This document shows, one piece after another, positions 1 to 12,000 of a stretch of 64,000 nucleotides of DNA. The position numbers and the translations under genes are program-made. The stretch is from Epiperipatus broadwayi (lineage: Eukaryota > Onychophora > Udeonychophora > Euonychophora > Peripatidae). Within the stretch, counting starts at the first letter, position 1. Each line of letters opens with the position of its first letter. Below the pieces are notes generated by a model. That model did no database searches. It had not been told where the DNA came from and saw nothing but the letters and a program-made list of their open reading frames with translations. Location of the stretch: positions 342,501-406,500 of the forward strand of contig JAQFVV010000352.1 of NCBI GenBank assembly GCA_028023455.1. Direction: 5' to 3'.

Positions 1-2893
1 ACCAAATGACCTTGGATTTAAATGTTGTGAAACTTTTACTGAATGCTAGCAACCTAAAACAGAATAAAGTCATAAACTTTTACTTGGATTATCTTACCAA
101 ATTGGAGATAATTTATTTTATGACAAATAAAATAATTCTAATACAGGCAAAACTGTTTATAATATCTTTTAGAAAATTCTAAAAACATTGGAAATTATTG
201 GTGTTTTTGTTAAATTATGCTTAGCCTGCAGGAGTAATGTTCATGTGTTTTAATGTTGTTTATTCATCATCATGAACTGTATGTATGTTTTCCATTTTAA
301 ACTTTCAAGTCTGAACTTTAAAAAAAACTTTTATTTTAATTATTAAATGTTGACATGTATTTCTTCCTATTTCCTATAATAGATAGGTAGATGTTTTATG
401 TTTAATTAAATTTATTATTATTATTATTTATTTATATGCCTAATCTCCTCTAGAGCATCTTGGAGAGCTTGGCATAAATTATACCAAATTGGCAAAAATT
501 TTTTTGGTAGTATGTTAAAAGAAAATGGTTATTCACATGCTCATATTATTAATTCAAATTAAATACTTTAATATTATACATTGGTTAATAATAATAATAG
601 ATAGACGCATGGAGATATTAAGGCCAGTATGCCGAATAGTTAAACTTACTTGGTAGTATTGACTTTAAGTGGAAATTCAATATTCATAACTCTCACAAGT
701 AATAGATTCGTTTAAATTTAATTATTTTTAATATGACATTTTATTGTTTAATATGACTTAGAAATCATTTTATATATGATCGTATAATTGCATGTGTGTG
801 CGCTGTCATAAACTATTTTACCAAAGTTGTATTTTGTTTTACTATCGGTTTCGGTTTGGTGCCATATATTAAAGGAAGATGGAAAATTAAGAGTTTGTCT
901 GCTTATAGATTTGTTTATGTATGAAATGCGTTGAGTACATTTGGATGAAGAAGCGACTGAAGGGATGATTTTTGCCATGTTGATCGAGTAATATCTCCTT
1001 GATTACTTACTTGTTAAACCGTGGGTGGTAGTGTATTTTCTTGTTTGATAGCATATGATGAGATAGTTGTATTTCTTAAATGAAGTGTCAAATGCCCCAT
1101 TTATTGATGATAAGTCGGCTGAGTTCTGCAATATTTGTGTCCTAAAAGTTGGTAAATATTTATTGAAGAATTAAGTTTGAATTTGGAGTTCAGGTTAACA
1201 CTCACGCGCATAAATCTGAATATTTATTTATTGTTATTTCTCTATCCTTTTTTTCCGCGCAATTATCATCAGTTAATATATGTTAATTATATCAGATAAA
1301 TGTTTTATGGCTTTCTATAATATGCTTGAAATAAGATTATTAATTTAATGATTAGCTTATTGCACCATCCATATTCTGATAGAAATATAATTAATACATG
1401 GTTTGTGTTTGTGATCTTATAAATGCGCACACATACGTAAATATGACAAAATTAGAGATATCGAAAGAAACCATCGCTAGAATTATTGGTTATAAACAGT
1501 TTGCCAAATCATATCACCCATGTTATCACTATTTCATTCATTATTATTATTGGCATTTCATTCTGCAGTACGAATATGGTATAAAATTAAAAAAAAATTA
1601 CTTTATCTAATGCAAAAGGTTATAAAACTTTCACTTAGATTTATATAGCAGATATTAACATACAGATGTTCAGAAATAATTTTATAGCATCAGTTGATTC
1701 TTTGGTATTGTTTGTCTTAGCTTATTAAGAGCACAAGTGAGAATAGATGTATTAATATTGGATTGTAAATATATACTTTTCTTTTATCGTTTATTGTTGG
1801 TAAATGATCAAATAGAGTGATAAATGTAAATAAGATAATAAATAAAAGAAAGCATCTTCAAATATTAAGTGTACAAAATTATATAATTTAATGTTATTTA
1901 ATCAAATCTGCGTTTAATGTAAAGGTAATGTTAATATTATCATCGATGTTTGTGAAAGGATATGTCTTATAATAAATGTTTTGTTGAAATAAGATTCCCT
2001 CCGAATTGTTTTATCATATATGTTCGATTGACTATTTCCACGCACATATATGTTCAACATAATATAACTATAATATTTATTAATTTACTAGCATATGCAA
2101 TTTATCTCGATAACACCGAGTTAATTGATCCAAACACTGTAAATGCTAAGCATAAAGCATACCTAATTTAAAATTGTACCACTTGTCAGTATAACATTAT
2201 ATGCCATTTATTTAAACAATACAGATTTAATAGATCCTAACATTGTAATGCCAAAATATGATTTTACCTTGCTTAGAATGGATAGTGATGTGAGATAAAA
2301 ATGTATCTGATCCTTATCATTGTCTATACTTTATTTATTGTAATGATTATCAATTTCACAATAGCCCTTATTACTTAATAATCATATTGTATTAGGATTT
2401 ATTTGTTGTTCATAGAGCAGAGCCCTGAGATTTGTCATCATTTAAGAAACACTGATATGGCTGTTCAATCTAAATTAAATGCTAGCAGATTGATTATTAT
2501 TGCAGTGATCATAAGCATATCAGATGAGTTGTATGATTGGTCTAGCATGTATTTAGATGGTGAGGGAACTGAATATATCATGATTTGAGTTAATTCACAA
2601 ATTTCTTTATTTTGATAACTTAGTAGATGCTTATAATATAATTAACTCAACATTATATAATTGTTGTTTGTAAATGCTTTTCTCATTTCCATTTGCATTC
2701 TAGATGACCAGGATGCCCTATAACCCCCAACTGAGCTAAGCTATAGAGTAGTAATATCATAAGATTCTTATCAATAAGCAGAGATGCAATTTAAAATATA
2801 AATTTATTCTATCTTGTATAGAACTGGCACCTGGGCATTTATTTGTACATAATGTGATATAGGTGAAGAAAGTAGAGGTTACAATATATATGC
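1..2893. other. AT-rich stretch without a recognisable gene
   Basis: No reading frame here has a recognisable domain. Open frames are short (70 codons or fewer) and low in complexity. I see scattered poly-A/T runs and short ATT runs (for example near 412-430), but no repeat that recurs elsewhere in the window and no tRNA or rRNA. Confidence 0.6.
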
Positions 2894-3102
2894 GAGCTGC
2901 ACCTAATATATTTTGATTTTAATAAAAGTATTAATAATAAATAGTAAAAATTATTAAGAGCTAATTTGTATAATCTTTTAGGTAGACATCTTAGACACTT
3001 ATAGAACATAAATATACATTAATATAGGAGTGGGAGGGAACAAGGTTCAAACATGGGTTTGTAATTTGGTGAGCATGACAAACCATGATGCTCAACTTCT
3101 TA
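2894..3102 (+). repeat. dispersed ~209-base repeat, copy 1
   Basis: This segment recurs in the same orientation at 25343-25552 with a few mismatches and small indels. Both copies begin GAGCTGCACCTAATATATTT, share a GAGTGGGAGGGAAC block, and end near a CTCAACT motif. The block GGTTCAAACATGG resembles a tRNA-type B box, but I see no A box at the expected distance. A SINE or other short interspersed element is therefore only a guess. There is no coding potential. Confidence 0.7.
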
Positions 3103-3458
3103 ATACTTGCCCACTTATAATTGATGGAAAGATTTATAATTATATATTAACAATATTTGGACTATGAGTCTTTGAGTAATAACCAAAAGAGATGATTTTA
3201 AAATTCATATTTTATGTTAACGTAACCTTCAATCTATTTCTTCTCTACTTTACATTTTAAATTACTATTACCTATATTATTTTCTCTATCTCCTATTTTC
3301 TTAACTATCTTACACACAAAATAAAGCAAGTTAAAGAAGTATCCAGTGTCTCTGGTCCTGTTGAATTGTTTTTTGTTTTTTTTTCCTCATGGTGCATGAT
3401 TGTTTCAGACTGGTATTTCATCTTTATCTTTTACTGAGATCAGGTGGTATATAAGGTT
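3103..3458. other. AT-rich spacer
   Basis: No gene or repeat seen. It lies between the dispersed repeat and the 3' side of the minus-strand gag remnant, and could be decayed sequence of that element. Confidence 0.5.
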
Positions 3459-4452
3459 TCAGTGGTCATGTGTTGTTTCCTCTTGGTTTTGATCATGGGC
3501 TGCATTTACATAATCTATTGATGTGAGAAATTTGGTCATTTCTTCTATTTTATTTATTATTCTTGAGATAATCATCCCTTGCAACCATGGTGTCATACTG
3601 TGTCTAATTATCCAAACAACATGTGCATCTGAATATGCAAATTTTGGTAAAGACCTATGCATAGCAATGTATTTAAAAAACATTGGGTGTGCAACTCTTG
3701 ATAGTTAGCTGGAAATTTTTCTATAGTTATGGAATGTAAGACGCTTTCCTGTTTCTCCTCGCTCCAAAATGTTTTGAAAAAAACACAACAGTACTCTTCA
3801 AAATTTATTGGTTTGGACTTTAAAGACCCCCACGAATCTTTGGCTATGCCTCTTAGGTTTGGTTAGAGATGGCTATTTGTTCATCATCACTAAGGAGGTA
3901 AAGTGCAAACATTTCCTTCAGACTTTCCACATGCTTTTGGGGAGTCTCTCTGGGTTCACCACATAATATTTGTATTTGCATAAGTCATACCATGATGGAT
4001 TACCCCTGGTGATTGACCTGTTTCTCTGGTTTTAAGGTTTTAATAACCTTAACTGTGGTGTCTGGCATTATATTTTCCTCTGGTTCAAACATTTTAATTA
4101 CTGGTTGCTCTGTTTGCTCTGGCTCATTAATTTCACCTGGTTCTTTTTCTTTCTTTTCTTCAGAGTCTTCTCTCTCCTCTTTTTCCTTTTCTCAATACTT
4201 CGTTTCCTGCACACCTTTTATAACATTTTGGAGTTCTCTTATTTTGTACAATAATTGGCACATTACCATTAGGATTGCTTGATTAAACACATTTCCTGTC
4301 TGTCATTCTTTGAGTTGGTGTATTAATGTATCTGGATCATTGAACAATATTGCCAGATCTGTTGATTCCATTGGGTCTTCTAACTGTAAGTTGGTCTGTG
4401 ATGCTCCATCACTCACATCCTCATGCTCTTGTCTGTCCCTTGTCTCATCCAT
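3459..4452 (-). pseudogene. decayed Ty3/gypsy-type gag (leader plus capsid fragment)
   Basis: Read on the minus strand from an ATG at 4452, the sequence encodes an acidic, Glu/Lys-rich N-terminal part (runs such as EEREDSEEKKEKE) interrupted by several stops. From about 3830 down to 3459 a capsid-like segment follows in shifting frames. It includes FWSEEKQES, which lines up with FWNRDKQEA in the gag of the large gypsy element here, and then a helical segment with an IINKIEEMTKFL stretch. This order (charged leader, then Retrotrans_gag-type capsid) is typical of gypsy gag. Multiple stops and at least two frameshifts make it a pseudogene. No protease, RT or integrase follows. Retrotransposon origin is fairly sure, exact limits are not. 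Confidence 0.55.
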
Positions 4453-5768
4453 TTTATTAAGTTTTTTTTTTCTTCTTACACTTTGCTGACTGATCTAAAA
4501 AAATTCTGCTGAGATATATGTATATTATATTATATTATTCTTTATTAATAAACACCCTCCCACATTTTAAAAATCATCTCCCACCTAATCAACTACTGCT
4601 TCCCCACTTTCTATGTCTCTACCCTCACATATCACCTTGCTGATACCCTAAATTCCACTTGCTAACAAAATTTGTTTATTTAAACATTGTATTCAATATT
4701 TACTCCAATGATCCCAATCTCTTATCTTTTTCTTCATTTGGTTTCCCTTGGTCACACCCATGCATCTGAAAAAGAAAATCATAATCTGGTTAATATATAT
4801 TCAATATTTATACATGACATTATTAAAAAATAAAAAAAATGCTCTTATACTATTTGTTTGGGTTCAAATTCTCCACTTCCAACATTTTTGGCATTTTGAC
4901 TCACTACTGGTTGGCTAAATTTCTTTTATAAGGGTGCCAGCCAACACAGAGTGATGAATGATTTAGAATAATTTTAACACTTTTTTTACATATGTCTGAA
5001 TAACAACCATTGCAATATATATATATTCTTTTTTATTGGCAAACCATCTTTACACATCTTATCTGTTGCATAGATAGATATATTCATTTCACATATTACA
5101 TTGAGGAAGATGAAAAACTACGTCTATTCTGTATTTATGGCTGTAGTACATGGATCTTATCTTTAACAAACTCTACTTTTAATTATCAAACCTGAAAACA
5201 AACTTTTTTTTAAGAAAACCAACTACTAAAAAAATTCTTACTTATGGTTATAATACATGAGTCTTGTCTTTAATAAACTCTACTTTTAATTATTTAACAT
5301 GGAAACAAACTTTTCTGATCATAAAACCAACTATTAAAAAAAACATTTGTTTATGGCTGTAGTACACGGGTCTTATCTTTAACACACAAATTTTATACTT
5401 TAAACTGACTACTTTACTTTAAACATTTGAAAACACAAGATTTGCTCTAACATTTTACGACTGGTTATGTAAGCCTTTTTTTATTTACTCAATCAGTTTC
5501 TTACAATTTCTGTGTGAAAAACATGGTATTACTTTTTTTCCTTTAGTAACATAATGGTATTTAATTTTTATAAACTGAATATTACAAAACATTATTTTTA
5601 TTTCTACAACAACACATTAGATTGTAAACAAAGTATTTTTATTTCTAGAATATTACATACATATTGGATTGTAAACAAATTATATACATATACTGCTGAC
5701 CTATTCAGGGTGTGGGGATAATTAATAAGGTCTCATAATTGGGCATTCAAACATGGAAAAAAAATCCA
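4453..5768 (-). mobile_element. 5' leader of the decayed LTR element
   Basis: Non-coding stretch upstream of the gag remnant on the minus strand. It holds the tandem repeats at 5125-5395 and, at its outer edge (5704-5768), a block related to 54755-54830 of the second LTR element: both have TTCAGGGTGTGG, then a GGCATTCA motif, then a GGAAAAAAAA tract. The shared order of parts marks it as the leader of a related LTR element. Most of the remainder is AT-rich and unrecognised. Confidence 0.45.
5125..5395. repeat. about 2.5 tandem copies of a ~110-base repeat
   Basis: Three blocks beginning near 5132, 5241 and 5348 share TTATGGCTGTAGTACA-like starts, a TCTTATCTTTAACA-like core, then CTCTACTTTTAATTAT and AAAACCAACTA segments. 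The copies are diverged by point changes and small indels. They lie in the leader of the decayed element. A comparable array of diverged A-rich repeats lies at the corresponding place (about 53640-54480) of the second LTR element. Confidence 0.7.
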
Positions 5769-6625
5769 TGTACTGGTCAAAATATGTTGACCCATCTAAC
5801 ATGAGCTAGAACTCAATGAAACATACTTCAAATCCAGTCAAACCTGAGATTTAGATCAGAGATCAGTCTAGATTCGAACCCATTTCACAAGTCCCAGATC
5901 GAACATCTAATGAATAACATTATAGTAATGGCACACAAGAATTAATTCTTAATTCTGGCCCACTAGAAGACCGAAAGAGACAATGAGGCATATTTAACAA
6001 GAACGCACATATATGTTGGAATGTATGGAAGTGGAGAGAAGATAATCCGAACTACAGAAGTGGCTTGAATAATAAAATATTTAATAAAACATTTAATGAA
6101 TAGTAAATTACTTAGATACTTAGTTGAATGCTCTTATGAATAAATTATATGTTATGTGTCAATAAATATATTTGGTTGGTTAGATTAAGATGCCAATCAC
6201 TAAAACAAACTTACACATTTTTAAATTAATGCTTTAGCATTGGCTTTGAAAGGTGATGATGAGCATACAAATTTATGAGGCATTCTCGGAATCATTATAC
6301 ATATTATACAAACTATTTTCACGCTGCTTCGGTTGTGAAAATGAAAATATAAATTTTAACAATGGTTTAATCATGGAGTGCAACATTTATCAGATTTAGT
6401 AAAATAATATACATTTAAATCAAATGTCTTTTATTAGCGAACATAATACTTTTAACTATTCTTTAAATTCAAACTATAAAATAAAAGAATGCTGCTTTGT
6501 TTTCTAAAAATGTATATACTCGTAAATAAATGGGATGAATTATGATGGTGGGATGTTACTAACATAAGAAAAAAACAATATTATTAATTAAACTAATGAG
6601 TATTATTGGAAAGATATATATATAT
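5769..6625 (-). mobile_element. possible remnant of the decayed element's LTR
   Basis: The block begins TGTACTGGTC directly after a GGAAAAAAAATCCA tract, as the LTR at 54926 begins TGTAACAGTC after a GGAAAAAAAAATACTA tract. Further right there are only weak resemblances to that LTR (for example CATATTTAAC near 5989). No second copy of this LTR lies in the window, so the far end cannot be fixed. The segment ends where the large gypsy element is inserted. No gene is seen in it. Confidence 0.3.
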
Positions 6626-8987
6626 TGTAGTGATGAGCTACAATTAGCCACACCATCCAATTATTTAAGACACTCTACCAATTGGAGTCACATAACATAT
6701 TTGCTTAACTAATAAATTGCCAAGCAAATTGTAATATTGACATTTTTTTTCCCTTTCCAACATATACATGTGTATAAACAATTTTTTTATTTCTAGAGAA
6801 GTAATAAAAGCCAATAAATTAATAGAGAAACAGATAGGTATATTAACACTAGAATACAATGTATTATATGTTAATAATTGGGGATAACAACATAAAAAAC
6901 TTACACATAAACTTAAGAGAGATAAATAAATAAAAACAATGACTGGATTAAAATGTAAACATAAGGCAACCATTTGTGGAGATGAAATTTGGGGAAATGA
7001 AATTTAAAATATTTATAAATTATTATTTTTTTATTTATAATCCCATTTATTTTTATTACGTCATTTAAACAATAGGAAATATCAAGGTTAAAATGCTTAA
7101 AATAACTTTACGCGACAGAACGCCGTATTAAAGGTTATAATTTTCTTCTGCATTTGAAGATGGAACATTATTATTATTTTTCTACTTAAAAATAAATTCA
7201 AATACAAAACAGATATGAGTGTTTGAATTTAAATGTATAAATATTTATATATTTAAATATTTATCAAAATGATCAAAACCTGAAATTTTAAAGCAATCGT
7301 TTTGAAAAGTAAGAAGTTTGAAATTATTTGCTAATTAGACAAATAAGAGAAACTTAAGCGTTGCAGAAATATTCAATAATTATTTGTTTTGATATATAGT
7401 AATATTGTCGTTAAAATTTTGAAAAGCAAATGAATTAATAAATATATATTAATTTTATATCATGATGGCTTGCTAAAAAAGTTTATACCATGGGATAATA
7501 ATATGCCCATCAATAAAGCCATAAAAGTTTAAGAATTTTACCTGCCCATTTAGGAGAAACTTAAAAACCATCTTTGTTTTAAATAAAATGTCTAACAAAA
7601 TTCAGGACAGGATAAATGGAGGACACTATTATTTCTTGACTCAGACAAGAAATTGCAAATTCGTCGTGGGAATAAAACTTCATCTCCATTCCTAGGAATT
7701 TATTTAACAAATGAACAGTTTCCCAGACTCATCGAACTTTATTTAACATAATGGGATATAAATTGTAATTTTTTTTTTTTTTTTGTTTTATTATTTTGTA
7801 TATATGTAAGTTTTATGTATTATTTTCGTTTCTACAAATGGAAGCTAATGTGAATAATTTTTGGAGTACTCTGTATGAGAGTAATAAGGGGGGGAAACTT
7901 AGATATATATTTTTATCATTTATAATTGTAATAAGAATAAAAAAAAATTAATAGTTTTGACCGCCCAGCTGACTGACTTTTGACAACTATAGAAAATTAG
8001 GAGGTAAGAAATTTTAATATCATCTTATATTAAGTAAAACACACTGATAGATTTTTCTATTATTAATTAAACTTACCTTAATATTGCTTTTATAAATCAA
8101 TGATTTATAATCATTGATTTATCTAGACAACAAATATTTTTTTTTGTTGTTGTTGTTATGCTTGTATATATATTTTAAATTAGCCAGTTAGAAATCGAAA
8201 TCACATGTACATATTATGATTTTATATATTCGTTGTTGTAAATAATTAGACAAGTAAATGAACTTCTACCATTGGGTTTAGGGCAAGGGTTTTATTTTAT
8301 TAATATCATTATAGATATCGATGTGGTAGAGATTCATTCTTGACAAAATAAATTACATATATCAGAATTAATTGTTATTCATACCTCATATTTTTTGTTA
8401 GTCAATAAATGTTTATATAATTCATTATTTTGGTTTGGTCTCTAACTCATCATTATTTCAATATCCACCATCAGCTTTATAGTTCTTCATTATTCACACA
8501 TCCATTATAAACATTATTATCTTATTTAGTTTTACACTTATTAATATTATTAATGTAATAGAGGAAATACATATACATATTTAAGCCATTTATTATAACT
8601 TTTAATACATATATACTTATACTGCACATACATATTTTTTATATATCATATGCTTAATTGAGTTTTGATAGTTAATTATCACCTATATAGAGGTGCGATA
8701 ACTTCTATTAGTGTGATCTCCTTCCCTGATAAGAGAGCTCAGGCAATTACTCCCTGAGTTTGAATACTGTGGTATAACGCGGCTATATAGGGGTGAGAAT
8801 TGGATGAACTGACCCAAATTGTATCTAAGTTAATAAAAATAGGTAGAGCTAGTCTATTGGAAGTAGGTACAATCATAGGTTATGTATTTCATCGTGTAAT
8901 CACTTGCATCCTATCCAAAGACCCAAAGTCCGACCATAGTAAGATGCGAAACCCCTATCTCTCCAGGAATCCGTCCAGCCCGTTACA
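6626..8987 (+). repeat. 5' LTR of the gypsy element
   Basis: Starts TGTAG and ends GTTACA. It matches the 3' LTR almost base for base, with roughly one difference per hundred bases where I compared them. It carries a 43-base segment (8667-8709) that the 3' LTR lacks. A CTATATAGG sequence at 8782-8790 is a possible TATA box about 200 bases before the LTR end. An imperfect palindrome near 8092-8122 (AAATCAATGATTTAT and its inverse) is conserved in both LTRs. A 70-codon frame starts at 8800 and runs over the LTR end; I regard it as chance. Confidence 0.92.
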
Positions 8988-8989
8988 TC

Positions 8990-9007
8990 TGGCGCCCAAA
9001 GTTTTGG
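8990..9007 (+). promoter_or_regulatory. primer-binding site (Lys-tRNA type)
   Basis: Two bases after the LTR end lies TGGCGCCCAAAGTTTTGG. TGGCGCCCAA is the complement of the 3' end of a Lys-type tRNA as used by many gypsy elements and retroviruses. Only about the first ten bases fit well, so the tRNA assignment is an inference. Position and the TGG start make the role in minus-strand priming nearly certain. Confidence 0.85.
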
Positions 9008-12000
9008 CATGAATATCAAGTCTCCAAGGAGATCTAGCTATTGAACTCATAAAAAATAATAGTAACAATTTTTTTTGTTTGAAATTTTTTTTATTTTAAA
9101 TCGTTTTTTACACATATATATATATAACCTCTATAAACTTACACATGTAACCCATAAATGATTCGTATAATTACAGTTTTAAAAAGTGTATTCAATATTT
9201 CTTTTTGTTATAATTAGTTTTATCAAATAAAAACTATTATCTAGAATGGTAAGTGAAATTTGAGGGATATAGATAATGAAATGAGCCGAGACCAATCATT
9301 AAATAAATAGTTATTGATTAAACCATAGTTAAAATAGATGAGTCTGGAAAAATAAAAGATCAGGTTTTTAAAATGGGAAATAAAAGTTACATACATAAGG
9401 GAAATCTAAACTAAATGCAAATGGCAAAAAGATGGTATATAGAACCCTATGGTATATATATATATATATTGTACCCTTACTTCTTGATATATAAAATAGT
9501 TTAAAATACAACTAGCTCAGTTACATTATTATGCTTAATTAAAATCTGCATATTTATCTTTAATATACTTTTATATTATCATATCTTAATTAAATTTATT
9601 ATCAATCATCAAAATCAATATAGTTTTAGATTATACTAATTAAATAAGTATTTAATAAAATTATGAGACTGTGAAGTAAAGTTACAAAGTAATAAGCAGA
9701 TTTACACTGAGTCAATATCTCCCTAGATACCGTCTCAATGGCATAAGAATACTACTACTACCTTATCATCTTACCACTACATCTATAGCATTCTTATGAC
9801 TTTTAAATGAAATTAATTATCTTTAATAATACTAAAATAATTCCTAACTTTTAACTTAAAATATAATTAAATAATCTCAGGTTCTTCTAAGTTGTTTTAA
9901 AATAATAAATTATGTAAATAAGTATGATGTGGGATTTTATATCAAACTTAAATACACCTAACTTATTTAAATATTAATAATAAATAATACTAATCTTAAA
10001 GTGTAATTTAATCTCATCTATTTCTATGATATAATCAATCATTAAATGAATAAACAATCCTATGTATATCTTTTATTTCATATGGTATCTTCATTTTAAA
10101 ATAGATCAAAATCTTATACTTAATAATCTGTGGCAATAAACAATACTGTATTCTTATAATGTGCATTATAATCATCTTATGACCATTGTAATATTTATGT
10201 TCATGTCAATCAATTCTTATAAAATAATGTTAAGCAAATATGGTATTCAATTCTAAGTAATAATAACAAATTCATTTTGTGCAAATATTATGTTTATTTC
10301 AAATCATCTGATGTCAAAATGCTGTGGTGAAAAAATAATGAACTCGACACACTTTTAAAACAAATTAACAAATTTATTTACAATAACTTCAAATAAAATT
10401 TATTTACACTATTTACAGTTTAAAATTTATGACAACAAATAAAATAAAAATAAGAAATACAAATATAAGAGGCTTACACTGTTATTAACTCATGTACTTA
10501 ATAAGCAATTTTACATTCCTTCAAACGCTATATTAATAATATTACAGTGTGTTTTTCCAAAACTTAGATTTTTTAAAATAAATAGTCATGTACTTTAATT
10601 ACTACAAATAACAATATATGTCAAGACTATTTATGTAGCATGTGTACATAATGTAGCTCTACCTATTAAATAGCTACATTAATTAAGTATTACTATTTAT
10701 AATGTATTATCATGTATTCACTTTATTACTAGCATTGCTTAATATCTGTATATAAAATCAATATCTCTTTATAATGTAAAACAAATGATTGGCTATAATT
10801 ATATTCCACCTAATGTAATTCCTGTTATATGTTTTATCAAATATGCATTATATATTTCTATTGTTCAAATATTATTATTTAAATCATTTATCAATTCTAA
10901 ATTCATAAAGCATTACCTTAGATAAATTCTATGATTCTTTTCTATGTAAAAAAAAAAATCATTATTTTACTTTATGTGTTATTTTAATCCTTTCTAATAA
11001 TTTCTATCTATAAAACATATTCTAAATTTATTCAAAATTTCCGGAAAACAAACATCAACTTCAACAAAATATTCGTTATCCAAATTACCTATACTACATC
11101 GTTTATACTTAGTAAACTTTTCAATCCAAATATAAGCTTCTACCTAAACGTAACTTAACTTATTCAATAAACAAAATACACAAAAATATAGACTTTTAAA
11201 ATCCTTTTCTAAATTGCAAAAATAAAATAATTACTTAGATAAATAATAAACATCATTCTAATACTAAACATAAATAAAAATATCAAAATTATTTATGAAA
11301 GAATCATATAATTATCTCTAAGCTTCTTACGTAATGTTGTATCATGTTAATATTATAGATTAAAACTTATGCATATTTTAATAAAGTTCGTTGCCAATAT
11401 AATGTATGTGTTTTCATAAAATATCTATCCATTCATTCTTCAACAACATAATATTCAGTTGATCTAAAGAAAAAAACATATTAAATTCATTAAAAATCAT
11501 TATACAATATTTTTACCATAACAATAATAATGTCCAGTCTGCTACCCAGTATTCTTCAGAATTTGCAGCTTCAAAAAACAAAAAATAATACACATTCATA
11601 CTCTCAACATTCATTAAAATATTCCGTGTTAAATTAATTATAAAATAAATTTATGTAATTAACTATTATATTATTTTTTAGTTATTATTTAAGTAATGTA
11701 CCTATCCTACTTTTAAGAGTTTAATAATATTTAAATTTTATGTTAAATAAATAAAATAAAAATCATATTACATATTCCAGCGTCGACTTTTGTTCTACCA
11801 TAAAAGTTCTAACAAATATCCTACGTATAAAGTCAATAAAACACTATTTCCTGTTCCGTTGTATCACGTGTTTCTTGAAAGTTTATAATAAAAAATGATA
11901 ACGTTTATTTTTTAAAAATAATAAGTTCCACAAGAAAACAAATAAAATTAAAAAATAGTTTATAAGTTCTGAATCCAGTTCTTCATAGATTATTGTTTAA

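Noticed and set aside
5870-5890. tRNA-like word GATTCGAACCC
   Set aside because: No A box, anticodon arm or acceptor pairing nearby; TTCGAA is self-complementary, so the match is weak.
8800-9012. 70-codon ORF at the end of the 5' LTR
   Set aside because: It crosses the LTR end and the primer site, lies mostly in LTR DNA and has no domain; its openness in both LTRs follows from their identity.
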